A DNA stretch of 64,000 nt from Chitinophagaceae bacterium. GTDB lineage: Bacteria > Bacteroidota > Bacteroidia > Chitinophagales > Chitinophagaceae. Under the pieces are notes generated by a model. It searched no databases and was not told the DNA's origin. It worked only from the letters and a program-made list of their open reading frames with translations. Shown here in pieces: positions 26,774-36,596 of the stretch (its first letter is position 1; each line of letters starts with the position of its first letter). The position numbers were made by a program, and so were the translations under genes. Location: positions 1 to 64,000 of the forward strand of contig JAMLHL010000020.1 of NCBI GenBank assembly GCA_023957125.1, in the 5' to 3' direction.

Positions 26774-29700
26774 TTATCTAATTAAAGTAATATTCCCTGT
26801 CATCGGAACGATTTGGGAATTTTCACAAACAAATTCCACGATATAAACATACACATCCGGGGGAACAGGCTTTCCTCCTACCCTGCCATTCCAGCCCATA
26901 GCCGGGTCGTTGGCGGAGAAATTACGCCGGTCGAAAAGAAGCTGTCCCCAGCGGTTGTAGATCTTCATGGATTGCACGCTCGCCAGTCCCCTGCCCCGCG
27001 GATAAAACACATCGTTCATGCCGTCTCCGTTAGGAGAAAAGGTATTCGGCACAAAATAATTTTCCGCTTTACACACCACTTCCACCAATACATCCGCTGA
27101 ATTAGAGCAGGTATTGCTGTCCGTTACCTGGATATTATAGGTAGTAGTTAACGCAGGCCTGGCTACCGGGTTAGCGCAATGAACACAGCTTAATCCATCA
27201 GGAGGCGTCCAGTTGTACTGGCTGATCCCACCGCTATAACTCACCGGCAACACCACTTCTCCGCGAACCGGGATAACCACGTTTTGCGCTGTAATAACGG
27301 GCAGAGAAGCAACGGTCAGGGAATGTGCAGTCATATCCTTACAGCCGAAACTGTTCGAAGCCGTGAGGGTAACATTATAATTCCCGGGGGCATCGTAGCT
27401 GATGGTATTGTTTCTTTCGGCAGACGTTCTCCCGTCGCCAAAATTCCAAGTCCAGATCAAAGCGGTATCAGGCGGTTGCGCCAGTGCACCATCGAAAACA
27501 ACAGCCCGGTTTACACAGGTGATATCATCCACCGCAATTACCGGGGCGGGCGTACGATATACAAATACCGTATCGGTAAATTTACTTTCGCAGTGACTTT
27601 GCGTAGTGGTGGTAAGCGTGACAGTGTGCATACCCGGCTGCGAAAAAATATGGGGAGGCGGATTCTTTTCTGTTGAGTTTGGCGTACCGTTAAACTCCCA
27701 AAGTTGCGATACCACAGGATCTCCGGTTCTCGCTATGGAGTAATTGGTAACAAAAACAGTTCCTGAATCGCAAAACTGTTTTTTATCTATATTAAACACC
27801 GGAACGGCGCCATTTATAACGATATTTGACCGACCGTTAGCTCTCGCCTGGCAGCCTGTTGGGTCTTGCAGAAATAAATAAGGACCATAAGGATTGGGAT
27901 AATCATAAAGATGCTGCAGATTGGTTTGTCCCGACGAATCTACTGCGCCATCTCCATAAAAAAACTTAAAGTCAATACCCGGAGGAGGAGCGATATTAAA
28001 GTTTACGGTAAGCGAATCGCAGGCAAACGGCGGCACGGTATAATCAATTTTAGTGGCGAGGTCGTTGGGATTATATACATTGATCTGGTGAGATGCAGAG
28101 TCAATGCAGCCTCCATATCCCTTTACAAATAATTTAGCGGTATAACTGTCATAGGTATCATAGAAGTGCCTGGGGTTGGTCAGCGTGGACCGGGTGCTGT
28201 CTCCAAAATCCCAGTAAAAAGATTCGAAGTTTTCCGCCCTGGCAAAAAATTTCGTTTCCAGCAATCCGCAAACCGAAACCGTATCCTCAATATCAAACGC
28301 GGCAATTGGATTTTTTACATCAATGTAATCGGTGCGGATCAATGAATCCGTGCACCCCAGCGTGTCGGTTACCACCAGCTTTACAGTATATATGCCCTCA
28401 TCATATATGACTGAAGGATTAGGATCTGAAGAGGTTTGACCATTTCCCAGGTTCCACTGATATTTTAATCCTACACCAACAGAGGAATCCCTCAGGTTTA
28501 GCTGCGGTCCGGGACAGAACATCGTATTGAGTGTGCCAAACCCGGCTTTCGGAGCCGTTACAAGAACGTCATCCGGCAGGGTATATGCAGCGGTACACCC
28601 GGCGTCATCTTTAACCGTGAGCTTAACAGGATAGGATCCTGCAGCCGTGAACTGGTGAGCAAACGGCGCCGACGCGAAAGCCCGGGTTTCACCGTCTCCA
28701 AAATCCCACAGCCATTGCGTTATGCCTGCTTCAGCGGCAGATTGATCGTTAAAAGTGAGGGTATTGTTTTCGCAGGCACCGGCGGCATCTGCTGTGAACA
28801 ATGCTACCGGACGGCTGACAACGATCGTTTGCGAGCTTGAATCCACACAACTATATTTATCCGTTACCACTAACACGATTTTTTGCTGACCCGGAGTAGC
28901 AAATAAGCTATCAAGGGACCTCCCCCTGTCAAAAGAAGAGCCGCCAATGCTCCAGTTATAGGATGCCACATTAATGCTGTCTTCCAAAGCGGTTAAGACA
29001 ACCGATTCGTTAAGGCAGACTTTATCCTTTGAAACGGTAAAATTCTTTTCGATCGGATCAAGATACAGCTTTTTGATCTTTACACTCGGCATACAACCGT
29101 TCCCATTATCTATAGTAAGCTTTACGGTATATTCTCCCGGGGAGCCGTAGGTAATCAATCCCGGGTTTTGCTCATCTGAAGTTTGCCCATCGCCAAAATC
29201 CCAAGAATAAGTTACCGGGTCGCCTGCTTTTACCAGGGAGCTATCGCTGAACGTTACCCGCAGTCGGTTATCGCAATCCACTTCGGCACCAAACTTCGCA
29301 ACAGGCGCAGGAATGGTGATGTAATTTGTTTTTGTACGAGCCGGCGCCAGACAGCCGTTATTCCCCGCGATCAGTGTTACCGAAACTTTGCCGGTATCCT
29401 GGAAAACATGCACAGGATTTGCCAGGGTTGAAGTATCCCCATCTCCAAAACTCCAGAGCCATTCATTAGCGCCCGGGGCATTGGCCGTAAACCTTACAGA
29501 GTCGGAAGAGCAACCCAGAGCCAGAGGCGCTGCGTTAAAATCAACGGCAGAAGGCGCGTCTCCAACCCTGATGGTTCTGCGTATCTGCTGCACGCAACCA
29601 CCGTTGGTTGTAACCGTTAATACAACATCATAAGTCCCTATGCTGGCATAGATATGAGAGGGATTAGCGCCTGTAGCGCTTGTTCCGTCACCCCAATCCC

Positions 29701-31102
29701 AGGAGTAGGAGTCAATACCATCAGGTGAAGTGGCGGTTACCGATGGATTCACCGTGAGTGGTCTGCAGCCGCCCCGGGGCAGATTAGCGATATCAATAGT
29801 CGCCGGCGTTATGGATACAAAACCTGCTTTGGTGATGGTGGCTTCGCAGCCTGTGGCGGTAATAACTTTTAAGGTAACATTATAGTTGCCCGGCTTTTGA
29901 TATTCATGTGAAGGGTTTTGCTCTGTTGACGTGGAGCCATCGCCAAAATGCCATTCCCACCAGGTCGTATTTGCCGTCAGGTCTTGAAAACTAACCGTAA
30001 GCGGTGCGCCGCAACCAATGTTATTGGCAGCTGTAAAATCCACCGCCGGCTTTACGATCTTTATCACCTGGGTTACAGAATCCGCACAATCTGCATACCT
30101 GCTTACCAGCTTAACAGTGTAATTACGGGTTGAGGAATAGGTTTTAACAGGAGACAGCTCGGAAGACTGGGTACCATCGCCGAAATCCCACAAGGTGAAA
30201 ACAGCTCCCGCAGCGGAAGTATTCTGAAAAGCAGTTTGCTGATTCACGCAGGCGCTGTCGGGAATATTCATCGCTGTGGCATAAGTGGTAACAGGGATGG
30301 TGCTGTCTATGGCAGATACGCAGCCATAGCTGCTTGTGGTAGTCAGCTTTACCTGGTAATTACCGTTGCTGTTATATACTATGCCCGAAGGATCTTTATC
30401 CGTAGAAGTAACGCCATTGCCAAATTCCCATTGATAGGTAAGGGTGCCCGGACCGCTCGACTCATTGGTAAACGTTACATTAAAGGGCGGTTTACATTCT
30501 GCAGGGGGCGTGCTGGTAAAGTTGGCTTCAATACCTGCCACCATCCTTATATACCTGTTTCGCCCGCTCCTGCCCACGCAACCATTACTGCTGGTTGCTG
30601 TCAGGGAAACATTATAATATCCCGTTTCCGTATAAGTATGTTGCGGATCTTGGGCCGTAGAAGTTCCGCCATCGCCAAAATTCCATTCCCAGGAGGAGAT
30701 CGTACCTTCTGCTGAAGTAGCCTCCCCTGTGAAATTAATGGCGGCCGGTATGCATGCCGTGGTGGCATCAGCAGAAAGCGATACAACCGGAGAAGGATAT
30801 ACCGTAATATAGGCGTCTTTCGTGACGCCATTGGCGCCATTGGAATTACGTACGGTCAATTTAACCGTATAAGTACCCGGCTGCGAATACGTTGCGGATG
30901 GATTTCGAACATTAGACAGCTGGTTGTTGCCCAAATCCCAGTCCCAATACTTAGGATCGCCCGTGGACAGGTCTTTAAAATTGACCCGCAGGGGCGCACA
31001 ACCCGACAGCACAGAGCCTGAAAAATCCGCTACGGGTGTTTGGGCATTGACGGCCTGAAGAAACATTAATAATATAACAATATTCAGGATCCTTTTTTCC
31101 AA
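26774..31102 (-). CDS. Giant PKD-repeat surface protein with type B T9SS sorting domain (SprB-like)
   Basis: A 1442-residue secreted protein. A short signal peptide (ending VNAQ) is followed by about fifteen PKD-type repeats of 80-90 residues, each around W-x-F/W-G-D/N-G and a closing Y/F...G-Y-V-L strand. Many repeats carry two Cys (G-C-x-P near the start, G-C near the end). A diverged Ig-like module (about 1270-1345) precedes the type B C-terminal domain, which opens NYFVPNTFSPNGDGMNDVF and contains IYNRWGQLLFDR. The start codon is TTG. The last gene product needed for export, PorP/SprF, is encoded next. Likely roles are adhesion or gliding; which one cannot be told. Confidence 0.92.
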   Translation of the reverse strand: MEKRILNIVILLMFLQAVNAQTPVADFSGSVLSGCAPLRVNFKDLSTGDPKYWDWDLGNNQLSNVRNPSATYSQPGTYTVKLTVRNSNGANGVTKDAYITVYPSPVVSLSADATTACIPAAINFTGEATSAEGTISSWEWNFGDGGTSTAQDPQHTYTETGYYNVSLTATSSNGCVGRSGRNRYIRMVAGIEANFTSTPPAECKPPFNVTFTNESSGPGTLTYQWEFGNGVTSTDKDPSGIVYNSNGNYQVKLTTTSSYGCVSAIDSTIPVTTYATAMNIPDSACVNQQTAFQNTSAAGAVFTLWDFGDGTQSSELSPVKTYSSTRNYTVKLVSRYADCADSVTQVIKIVKPAVDFTAANNIGCGAPLTVSFQDLTANTTWWEWHFGDGSTSTEQNPSHEYQKPGNYNVTLKVITATGCEATITKAGFVSITPATIDIANLPRGGCRPLTVNPSVTATSPDGIDSYSWDWGDGTSATGANPSHIYASIGTYDVVLTVTTNGGCVQQIRRTIRVGDAPSAVDFNAAPLALGCSSDSVRFTANAPGANEWLWSFGDGDTSTLANPVHVFQDTGKVSVTLIAGNNGCLAPARTKTNYITIPAPVAKFGAEVDCDNRLRVTFSDSSLVKAGDPVTYSWDFGDGQTSDEQNPGLITYGSPGEYTVKLTIDNGNGCMPSVKIKKLYLDPIEKNFTVSKDKVCLNESVVLTALEDSINVASYNWSIGGSSFDRGRSLDSLFATPGQQKIVLVVTDKYSCVDSSSQTIVVSRPVALFTADAAGACENNTLTFNDQSAAEAGITQWLWDFGDGETRAFASAPFAHQFTAAGSYPVKLTVKDDAGCTAAYTLPDDVLVTAPKAGFGTLNTMFCPGPQLNLRDSSVGVGLKYQWNLGNGQTSSDPNPSVIYDEGIYTVKLVVTDTLGCTDSLIRTDYIDVKNPIAAFDIEDTVSVCGLLETKFFARAENFESFYWDFGDSTRSTLTNPRHFYDTYDSYTAKLFVKGYGGCIDSASHQINVYNPNDLATKIDYTVPPFACDSLTVNFNIAPPPGIDFKFFYGDGAVDSSGQTNLQHLYDYPNPYGPYLFLQDPTGCQARANGRSNIVINGAVPVFNIDKKQFCDSGTVFVTNYSIARTGDPVVSQLWEFNGTPNSTEKNPPPHIFSQPGMHTVTLTTTTQSHCESKFTDTVFVYRTPAPVIAVDDITCVNRAVVFDGALAQPPDTALIWTWNFGDGRTSAERNNTISYDAPGNYNVTLTASNSFGCKDMTAHSLTVASLPVITAQNVVIPVRGEVVLPVSYSGGISQYNWTPPDGLSCVHCANPVARPALTTTYNIQVTDSNTCSNSADVLVEVVCKAENYFVPNTFSPNGDGMNDVFYPRGRGLASVQSMKIYNRWGQLLFDRRNFSANDPAMGWNGRVGGKPVPPDVYVYIVEFVCENSQIVPMTGNITLIR

Positions 31103-31167
31103 GCAGTAACGAATTTTAATAGTCAGATTATGTACAGTAGATAATGATTGCCTTCCTGTTAAGCAGG

Positions 31168-31175
31168 CAAAATTA
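31168..31175 (-). promoter_or_regulatory. Promoter -7 box for the PKD-PorP pair
   Basis: TAATTTTG on the minus strand, 66 bases before the TTG start codon. Confidence 0.45.
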
Positions 31176-31293
31176 CCCTATTTTTCTTTCAGTTCAGGGT
31201 ATATAGTCGGGATTTTAACCTGCAGTCAAACGCGAATGATCTTTCTTAAAATACGAAGCGAAAGCCGGGAAAGTTGGGTTAATGGAAAGTATG

Positions 31294-31728
31294 CTATTCC
31301 TTTTTCACCAGCTTAAGATAAGCCACCCGGACGGAATTAAAGGGTTCTGCTTCTACCAGTTTCATCGTGTTGTTGGTAATTTTCCAGGTGTCATTTAACC
31401 TTAACAAAGGCTCGCCTGCCCCTGAGAAATTTGAATAGATGGTCAGCTCATTGGCATCGCCTTCCCAATTGCCCGTTACCTGTCCCTGACCGGATCTTTT
31501 AATAGCCAGTACCGTTCCATCCCGCTCAAACTGAAATTCATAATCGCTGAAATCTTCCGTAATGTCCTCGTCATTCTCTTTAAATACCTGTACCAGCCAC
31601 CGGCCGTTCGTCATAGCGTCTATAATGAATTTCCTGGCAATATCTTCCTTTATCTTTTTGCATTGTATGCCCCCCGATAAAACCAACAGAAAAAATGCCA
31701 GGGGATACCAAAAACGAAGTTTTTCCAT
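31294..31728 (-). CDS. Lipocalin-like lipoprotein, function unknown
   Basis: A 144-residue protein with a hydrophobic N-terminus (about 7-20) and a Cys in LSGGIQC followed by two Lys. This is a relaxed Bacteroidota lipobox, so outer-membrane anchoring is likely. The rest alternates short beta strands. NGRWLVQVFKEN near the front and TGNWEGDANELTI in the middle resemble the W-containing strands of small lipocalin-like proteins. It lies nine bases upstream of the carboxypeptidase gene's stop-side neighbour on the same strand, so the two may share a transcript. Family call tentative. Confidence 0.6.
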   Translation of the reverse strand: MEKLRFWYPLAFFLLVLSGGIQCKKIKEDIARKFIIDAMTNGRWLVQVFKENDEDITEDFSDYEFQFERDGTVLAIKRSGQGQVTGNWEGDANELTIYSNFSGAGEPLLRLNDTWKITNNTMKLVEAEPFNSVRVAYLKLVKKE

Positions 31729-31738
31729 AGCTCACAAT

Positions 31739-33238
31739 TTAATCGAAATGATAAATGTCCTGGTATTTGGCAGTAAGATACTGCATAAAATACCCTAACT
31801 GTAACGACGCTCCCGTTATTTTATTACATAATTCCTTACCGGTAAATCTCCTTCCGTATTGATACACATTCAGTTGCAGCCATTGATGAACAGACGTATA
31901 GTCGCCTCGTCCAACCTCTTTTAGTAAACCGGGGTTACCGCTTTGCATATAATGATAAAACTGAGCCGCATAAAGACTGCCTAAGGTGTAGGTGGGAAAA
32001 TACCCGAAACTGCCATGGCTCCAATGGATATCCTGGAGGCAACCGTTTTTATCATCCGGCACGGCAACACCCAGCAGATCCTTATACAGGTCATTCCACA
32101 AGGAGGGGATATCCTTCGCGGTTATACTGCCTTCCATCAGCTTTTTCTCAATTTCATACCGGATCAGGATGTGAAAATGATAGGTGAGTTCATCCGCCTC
32201 TGTCCGGATCAGGGAAGGCTTCACCCCGTTTACTGCCGCATACAACTGCCGGGAGCTCACCTGTTTTAACGAAGGAAAGTACTGTTGGAATAAAGAGATA
32301 TTGCAGTCCAGGAAAGGCAGGCTGCGCCCGATACAGTTTTCCCACAACCTGCTTTGCGATTCATGAATACCGATCGAACAATATTCCCCAAGCGGCAAAC
32401 CGTATTGACCGGATGGCAGGCCCTGCTCATACAATGCATGCCCGCCCTCATGCAGGCAGCTCCAGGTCATGGACGCCAGGTTATGTTCATCAATCCGTGT
32501 GGTAACCCGCACATCACCGGTATTAAAATTGGTGGTAAAAGGATGTTCTGAAAGGTCCTGCCGGCCCCGCTCAAAATCAAACCCCATCTGTTTCAATAAA
32601 TCCAATCCCAACCGCCACTGCGCATCTTTGTCAAAATGCTGATGCAAAAATGCCTGCTCCGGAACCGGGCTGTCCATCACCTTCAGCAACAGGGGCTTTA
32701 ATGAACTTTGCAAATCAAGAAACAACTCATCCAGCCAGGCCACAGAAGCGCCCTTTTCAAACTCGTTCAGCAAAGCGTCATAGGGATGATCTTCAAACCC
32801 CAACACCTGGGTTTCCTCCTTCTTCAGCCGGATAAGGTGATCAAGACTTGTTTCAAAAACAGCAAAATCATTTTGTTTACGCGCGTCTATCCATGCATGA
32901 TAGCTCGTACTGACCGCCTCCGAAAGTTCCCTGACAAAAGAAGATGAATATTTTTCATTTTTCCTATAATCTTCCAGGGTCAGGCTGATATTCCGCTGCT
33001 GAAGCTCTGTGAGTCCCTCGGCCGCGGACAGTTCCTGAAGTAGAATACCTAAGTTCTTATCCGCAAAAAGCTGATGCGCTATTTCACTCAGGGTAGCCAT
33101 CTGCTGCGCCCGCATGGCAACGCCACCGGACGGCATATAAGTCTCCTGATCCCATTGCAACACAGCCAGTGCATATTTAACATCCGCTATTTTACGCATC
33201 TGCGCCGTGTACTGTTCGTATAGTTGTTGTGAAGTCAT
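31739..33238 (-). CDS. Carboxypeptidase M32 (Taq family)
   Basis: About 499 residues; a zinc metallocarboxypeptidase with broad specificity that trims C-terminal residues in the cytoplasm. The HEGGH form of HEXXH is in the middle (CLHEGGHALYEQGLP), with the downstream family signature GIHESQSRLWEN. An N-terminal helical lid includes YALAVLQWDQETYMP. The ORF runs 45 codons further upstream, but that part is translated low-complexity repeat (33240-33372), so the ATG at 33238 is the sensible start. No signal peptide. Confidence 0.95.
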   Translation of the reverse strand: MTSQQLYEQYTAQMRKIADVKYALAVLQWDQETYMPSGGVAMRAQQMATLSEIAHQLFADKNLGILLQELSAAEGLTELQQRNISLTLEDYRKNEKYSSSFVRELSEAVSTSYHAWIDARKQNDFAVFETSLDHLIRLKKEETQVLGFEDHPYDALLNEFEKGASVAWLDELFLDLQSSLKPLLLKVMDSPVPEQAFLHQHFDKDAQWRLGLDLLKQMGFDFERGRQDLSEHPFTTNFNTGDVRVTTRIDEHNLASMTWSCLHEGGHALYEQGLPSGQYGLPLGEYCSIGIHESQSRLWENCIGRSLPFLDCNISLFQQYFPSLKQVSSRQLYAAVNGVKPSLIRTEADELTYHFHILIRYEIEKKLMEGSITAKDIPSLWNDLYKDLLGVAVPDDKNGCLQDIHWSHGSFGYFPTYTLGSLYAAQFYHYMQSGNPGLLKEVGRGDYTSVHQWLQLNVYQYGRRFTGKELCNKITGASLQLGYFMQYLTAKYQDIYHFD

Positions 33239-33239
33239 T

Positions 33240-33372
33240 TTGAAGTTTGGAAGTTTGAAGTTTGGGAAGTTGCAGGTTGCAGGTCCCGGGTCGCAGGGGT
33301 GTGGCCGATACCTGCACCTTGAGACCTGCACCTTGAGACCTGATACCTGGTACCTGAGACCTGGTACCTGCA
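33240..33372. repeat. Heptad array, GTTTGnn and CAGGTnn / ACCTGnn arms
   Basis: AAGTTTGG-type units give way to CAGGTTG, CAGGTCC, and then to the inverse series ACCTGCA, CCTTGAG, ACCTGAT, ACCTGGT, ACCTGAG, ACCTGGT, ACCTGCA. Period is seven bases. The two series can pair as arms of a hairpin. The array fills the spacer between the DUF695 gene and the M32 gene and contaminates the apparent N-terminus of the latter. Confidence 0.7.
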
Positions 33373-33382
33373 ACCCGCGCCC

Positions 33383-34219
33383 TCATTTCACCACAAACGT
33401 CTCCCAGCCGTCATATTTCCCCGAATAATGCAAAGCCAGTTTCCAGAGAAACAGGCTCACTTTATTAATGCTGTTAAAATCTATCTTATCCGTTCTGGAT
33501 ATCTGCAAACTATAAGGATAGTCTTTAACGCCTATTTCCTTATCGGCCTTTTCCACCACGTATCCGCTGTCCTGCACCACGCCCGCAAAACTTTTCCTTC
33601 CTGCTTCGGTTCTGAAAAAGATCAGGTGGCTTACGGTCCGGGGAGCCGTTAGCTGGTCGCCCTTTTCCTGGAGCGCTTCTACCATCCTCCTGTTTTTTAT
33701 ACGTTCCAGTTCTTCTGAAGTAGGATATAATACATTGAAATAATTGCTGAAATCGGGGTCTGCTTTAACGAGAATCGTCCAGCGATAAAGAGGAAAAGAT
33801 TGTAACGCCGTTGTTATGTGCATTTTACAATCAGAAGTGTCGTTGCTGTAAAAATAATAATCCCGCTTACCCTGTTGGGTAAAACGCCCGGCATATTGAG
33901 CGCTTAAAGACGAGATCAAACCGTTTACCAGGTTGTTTTCAATGCTGTCTAAGGACCTCATCTCATTTTTTCCCGGCATCCCATCGCGCAACGGCTGCTT
34001 CAATATCACCCGCACGATCATCACATTTTTTTTTGTTTTTGCTTCCGGAGCGTTAACAAAATCAAGGTCCACCATAACGGATACGGGCCTTTGATCCACT
34101 TCCATTATATAAGTATCCCAATCGCCCTTGTATTGTTGGGCAATAGTTCGGGTTACCATTATACAGGTGGATAAAAAAAGAAGCATTTCTTTCATAAACC
34201 GGACAGCTAACTTCTTCAA
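33383..34219 (-). CDS. DUF695 protein with RraB-like C-terminal domain, exported
   Basis: A 278-residue protein. A signal peptide is likely (hydrophobic 10-26, ending TIAQQ). The DUF695-like part (about 32-165) opens DWDTYIMEVDQRPVSVMVDL. The C-terminal part (about 185-278), from HLIFFRTEAGRKSF to LALHYSGKYDGWETFV, matches the pattern of RraB-type domains, known elsewhere as regulators of RNase E. An exported RraB-like module cannot meet a cytoplasmic RNase, so its role here must differ. Function unknown; domain calls are by pattern only. Confidence 0.65.
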   Translation of the reverse strand: MKKLAVRFMKEMLLFLSTCIMVTRTIAQQYKGDWDTYIMEVDQRPVSVMVDLDFVNAPEAKTKKNVMIVRVILKQPLRDGMPGKNEMRSLDSIENNLVNGLISSLSAQYAGRFTQQGKRDYYFYSNDTSDCKMHITTALQSFPLYRWTILVKADPDFSNYFNVLYPTSEELERIKNRRMVEALQEKGDQLTAPRTVSHLIFFRTEAGRKSFAGVVQDSGYVVEKADKEIGVKDYPYSLQISRTDKIDFNSINKVSLFLWKLALHYSGKYDGWETFVVK

Positions 34220-34272
34220 AACATAATTAGCAGCAAAGTAATGGCTATTTTTATATTCCTATTTGAAGAGTT

Positions 34273-35370
34273 ATGAAAATTAAAGACATCATTAACGTTT
34301 TGGAAGATACCGCTCCTCCCATGCTGCAGGAATCGTATGATAACGCGGGATTGATAACCGGCGATGAAGAGCACGATTGTACGGGTATCCTCTGCTCCCT
34401 GGATGTTACGGAAGCCGTCATTGAAGAAGCCGTTGGCCGTAAATGCAATTTAATCGTAGCGCACCATCCTGTTATTTTCAAGGGCGTTAAGCGCATTACC
34501 GGGAAAAACTATGTAGAACGAACCCTCATCAAAGCCATTAAGTACGATATAGCCGTATATGCGATCCATACCAACCTGGATAACCTGCTGGAAGGCGTTA
34601 ACGGCAGGATAGCCGATCGTTTGGGGTTGGTGAACCGGGAGGCGCTTTTACCCAAACACTCTTTGCTGGAAAAGCTGTTTACATTCGTTCCATTTGAATA
34701 TGCGGAAAAAGTACGGGCCGCTTTATTCCAGGCAGGCGCGGGACATATCGGGCATTACAGCGAATGCAGCTTCAACAGCGAGGGCGAGGGTACTTTCAAA
34801 GCCGGGAAAGACACCCACCCGTTTGCAGGCGAAACCGGCAAACTGCATTACGAAAAAGAAATTAAGATAGAGGTCATTTTTCCCGCCTGGATAGAAGGGC
34901 AACTGATCCGGGCGCTGAAGGCAGCCCATCCTTATGAGGAAGTGGCTTATGATATCATCCGGCTTGAGAACGCGTATTCCCAAACCGGGTCGGGGCTTAT
35001 CGGGAAGCTCCCGGAACCCATGGATGAGCGGGCATTTCTGGCCTTATTGAAAGAACAATTTCACACGGGGGTGATCCGCCATACCCGTTTGACCGGTCGC
35101 GGTGTGCAAAAGGTTGCCGTTTGTGGCGGAGCTGGTAGCTTTTTGATTCCCAATGCATTACAAAATAATTCGGATTTTTATATCAGCGCAGATATCAAAT
35201 ATCATGAATTTTTTGACGCCGATGACCGGATGGTAATAGCAGACATTGGTCATTTTGAAAGCGAACAGTTTACGATAGACTTTTTACATGATATTTTGCT
35301 TGAAAAATTTCCTACCTTTGCCGTCCTGAAAACAGCAGTAAATACCAATCCGGTATTTTATTTTGTCTAA
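34273..35370 (+). CDS. Nif3-like dinuclear metal centre protein (three-domain YqfO type)
   Basis: A 365-residue member of the Nif3/YbgI family, conserved across life but of unsettled function (GTP cyclohydrolase I type 2-like). The metal ligands are visible: HHP in LIVAHHPVIFKG, the later IHTNLDN, and a C-terminal DIGHFESEQF with the last His and Glu. The central insertion of about 110 residues (about 125-235) is the PII/CutA-like domain of the long form. It is followed 24 bases later by the zinc-ribbon protein, a conserved pair in Bacteroidota. Confidence 0.93.
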   Translation: MKIKDIINVLEDTAPPMLQESYDNAGLITGDEEHDCTGILCSLDVTEAVIEEAVGRKCNLIVAHHPVIFKGVKRITGKNYVERTLIKAIKYDIAVYAIHTNLDNLLEGVNGRIADRLGLVNREALLPKHSLLEKLFTFVPFEYAEKVRAALFQAGAGHIGHYSECSFNSEGEGTFKAGKDTHPFAGETGKLHYEKEIKIEVIFPAWIEGQLIRALKAAHPYEEVAYDIIRLENAYSQTGSGLIGKLPEPMDERAFLALLKEQFHTGVIRHTRLTGRGVQKVAVCGGAGSFLIPNALQNNSDFYISADIKYHEFFDADDRMVIADIGHFESEQFTIDFLHDILLEKFPTFAVLKTAVNTNPVFYFV

Positions 35371-35394
35371 TTCATAAACCTCATTGCATCATAT

Positions 35395-36150
35395 ATGGCC
35401 AACGTAAAAGAATTCTCTGTAGAAGAAAAACTCACTTCACTGGTATCCCTGCAAAAAGCAGACTCCAAGCTGGATGAGATCAAAATATTGAAGGGAGAAC
35501 TTCCGATGGAAGTCCACGACCTGGAAGATGAAATACATGGTTTGCACGCCAGGCAAACCCGGATTGAGGAAGAGATCAACGGTATCCAGGAATTCATTGA
35601 GCAAAAGAAAAATTTGATCAAGGATGCCCAGGCCCTGGTAAAGAAATATGAAAAGCAAAGTGAAAATGTGAAGAACAACCGGGAATTTGACGCGATCAAT
35701 AAAGAGATGGAATTGCAAAACCTGGAAATCAAATTATCGGAGAAGCATATCAAGGACGCGAATGAAGAAATTGCCGAGAAAGCCCGTTTGCTGGAAAACG
35801 CAAAGAAAGCGGTAGCCGGTAAGGAAAGCATCCTGAAACACAAGAAAGGCGAACTGGAAAAGATCATTGTTGATACGGAAAAGGAAGAAAAGGAATACCA
35901 AAAGATAGCGGCTGAAGCCCGTGAAAAAGTAGAATCCCGTTTGCTGACTTCCTACGAAAGGATTCGCAGCAGCTACCGCAACGGACTGGCCATTGTACCT
36001 GTGGACAGAGACGCCTGCGGAGGCTGCTTTAACGCTATCCCGCCACAAAGACAAAGCGAGATCCGCCAGCACAAAAAGATCATCATATGCGAAAACTGCG
36101 GCCGTATCCTGATAGATGAAGAACTCTACCACGGTACGGAATTGGTATAA
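35395..36150 (+). CDS. Coiled-coil protein with C4 zinc ribbon (CT398/CdsZ-like)
   Basis: A 251-residue protein: a long antiparallel coiled coil (about 10-180, very rich in Glu and Lys) followed by a zinc ribbon with CGGC (about 205-208) and CENC (about 231-234). PPQRQSEI lies between them, as in the family. Members pair with Nif3-like genes, as here. A strong terminator ends the two-gene transcript. Exact role unknown. Confidence 0.88.
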   Translation: MANVKEFSVEEKLTSLVSLQKADSKLDEIKILKGELPMEVHDLEDEIHGLHARQTRIEEEINGIQEFIEQKKNLIKDAQALVKKYEKQSENVKNNREFDAINKEMELQNLEIKLSEKHIKDANEEIAEKARLLENAKKAVAGKESILKHKKGELEKIIVDTEKEEKEYQKIAAEAREKVESRLLTSYERIRSSYRNGLAIVPVDRDACGGCFNAIPPQRQSEIRQHKKIIICENCGRILIDEELYHGTELV

Positions 36151-36173
36151 CATATTCGATTTTATCAAGAAAA

Positions 36174-36202
36174 GAAAGTCGCCGCAACGGTGACTTTTTT
36201 TT
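36174..36202 (+). terminator. Intrinsic terminator after the zinc-ribbon gene
   Basis: AAAGTC-GCCG pairs with CGGT-GACTTT around CAA, followed by a long T-run. Confidence 0.88.
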
Positions 36203-36265
36203 ATGCGATCACATGCCCTAAAAAACTTATTCGCTCCCTTCAAATCCCCAATCTCAAATCTTACC

Positions 36266-36273
36266 TACATTTG
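36266..36273 (+). promoter_or_regulatory. Promoter -7 box before the DUF3467 gene
   Basis: TACATTTG, a perfect TAnnTTTG, 14 bases before the ATG. Confidence 0.5.
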
Positions 36274-36287
36274 CCGAAACAATCGTT

Positions 36288-36596
36288 ATGGCCGAACAGC
36301 AACCCAATCAGCTCAATATCGAAATCTCAGAAGAAATAGCAGAAGGCATCTATGCTAACCTTGCTATCATTACGCACAGCCATGCAGAATTTGTAGTGGA
36401 CTTTGTAAATGTAATGCCCGGCACTCCAAAAAGTAAAGTAAAATCGAGGATCATCCTCACGCCGCAACATGCCAAACGCTTTATGAAAGCGATGGTGGAC
36501 AATATAAAACGATTTGAAGCCGCCAACGGGCCTATCCAGGATATCGAAGAAATACAAATTCCCCTGAATTTCGGAGGACCTACCGCACAGGCATAA
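36288..36596 (+). CDS. DUF3467 protein
   Basis: A 102-residue small protein found widely in Bacteroidota. It shows the family opening NIEISEEIAEGIYANLAII and the central HSHAEFVVDFVNVMPG, followed by RIILTPQHAKRFM. It is a compact beta-rich protein without signal peptide. It has its own promoter and is convergent with the aminotransferase gene. The 94-base gap holds a weak CACAGAT/ATCTGTG inverted repeat. Function unknown. Confidence 0.88.
   Translation: MAEQQPNQLNIEISEEIAEGIYANLAIITHSHAEFVVDFVNVMPGTPKSKVKSRIILTPQHAKRFMKAMVDNIKRFEAANGPIQDIEEIQIPLNFGGPTAQA

Noticed and set aside
33239..33373. N-terminal extension of the M32 carboxypeptidase
   Set aside because: The extra 45 codons are translated heptad repeat, and the family start aligns with the internal ATG at 33238.
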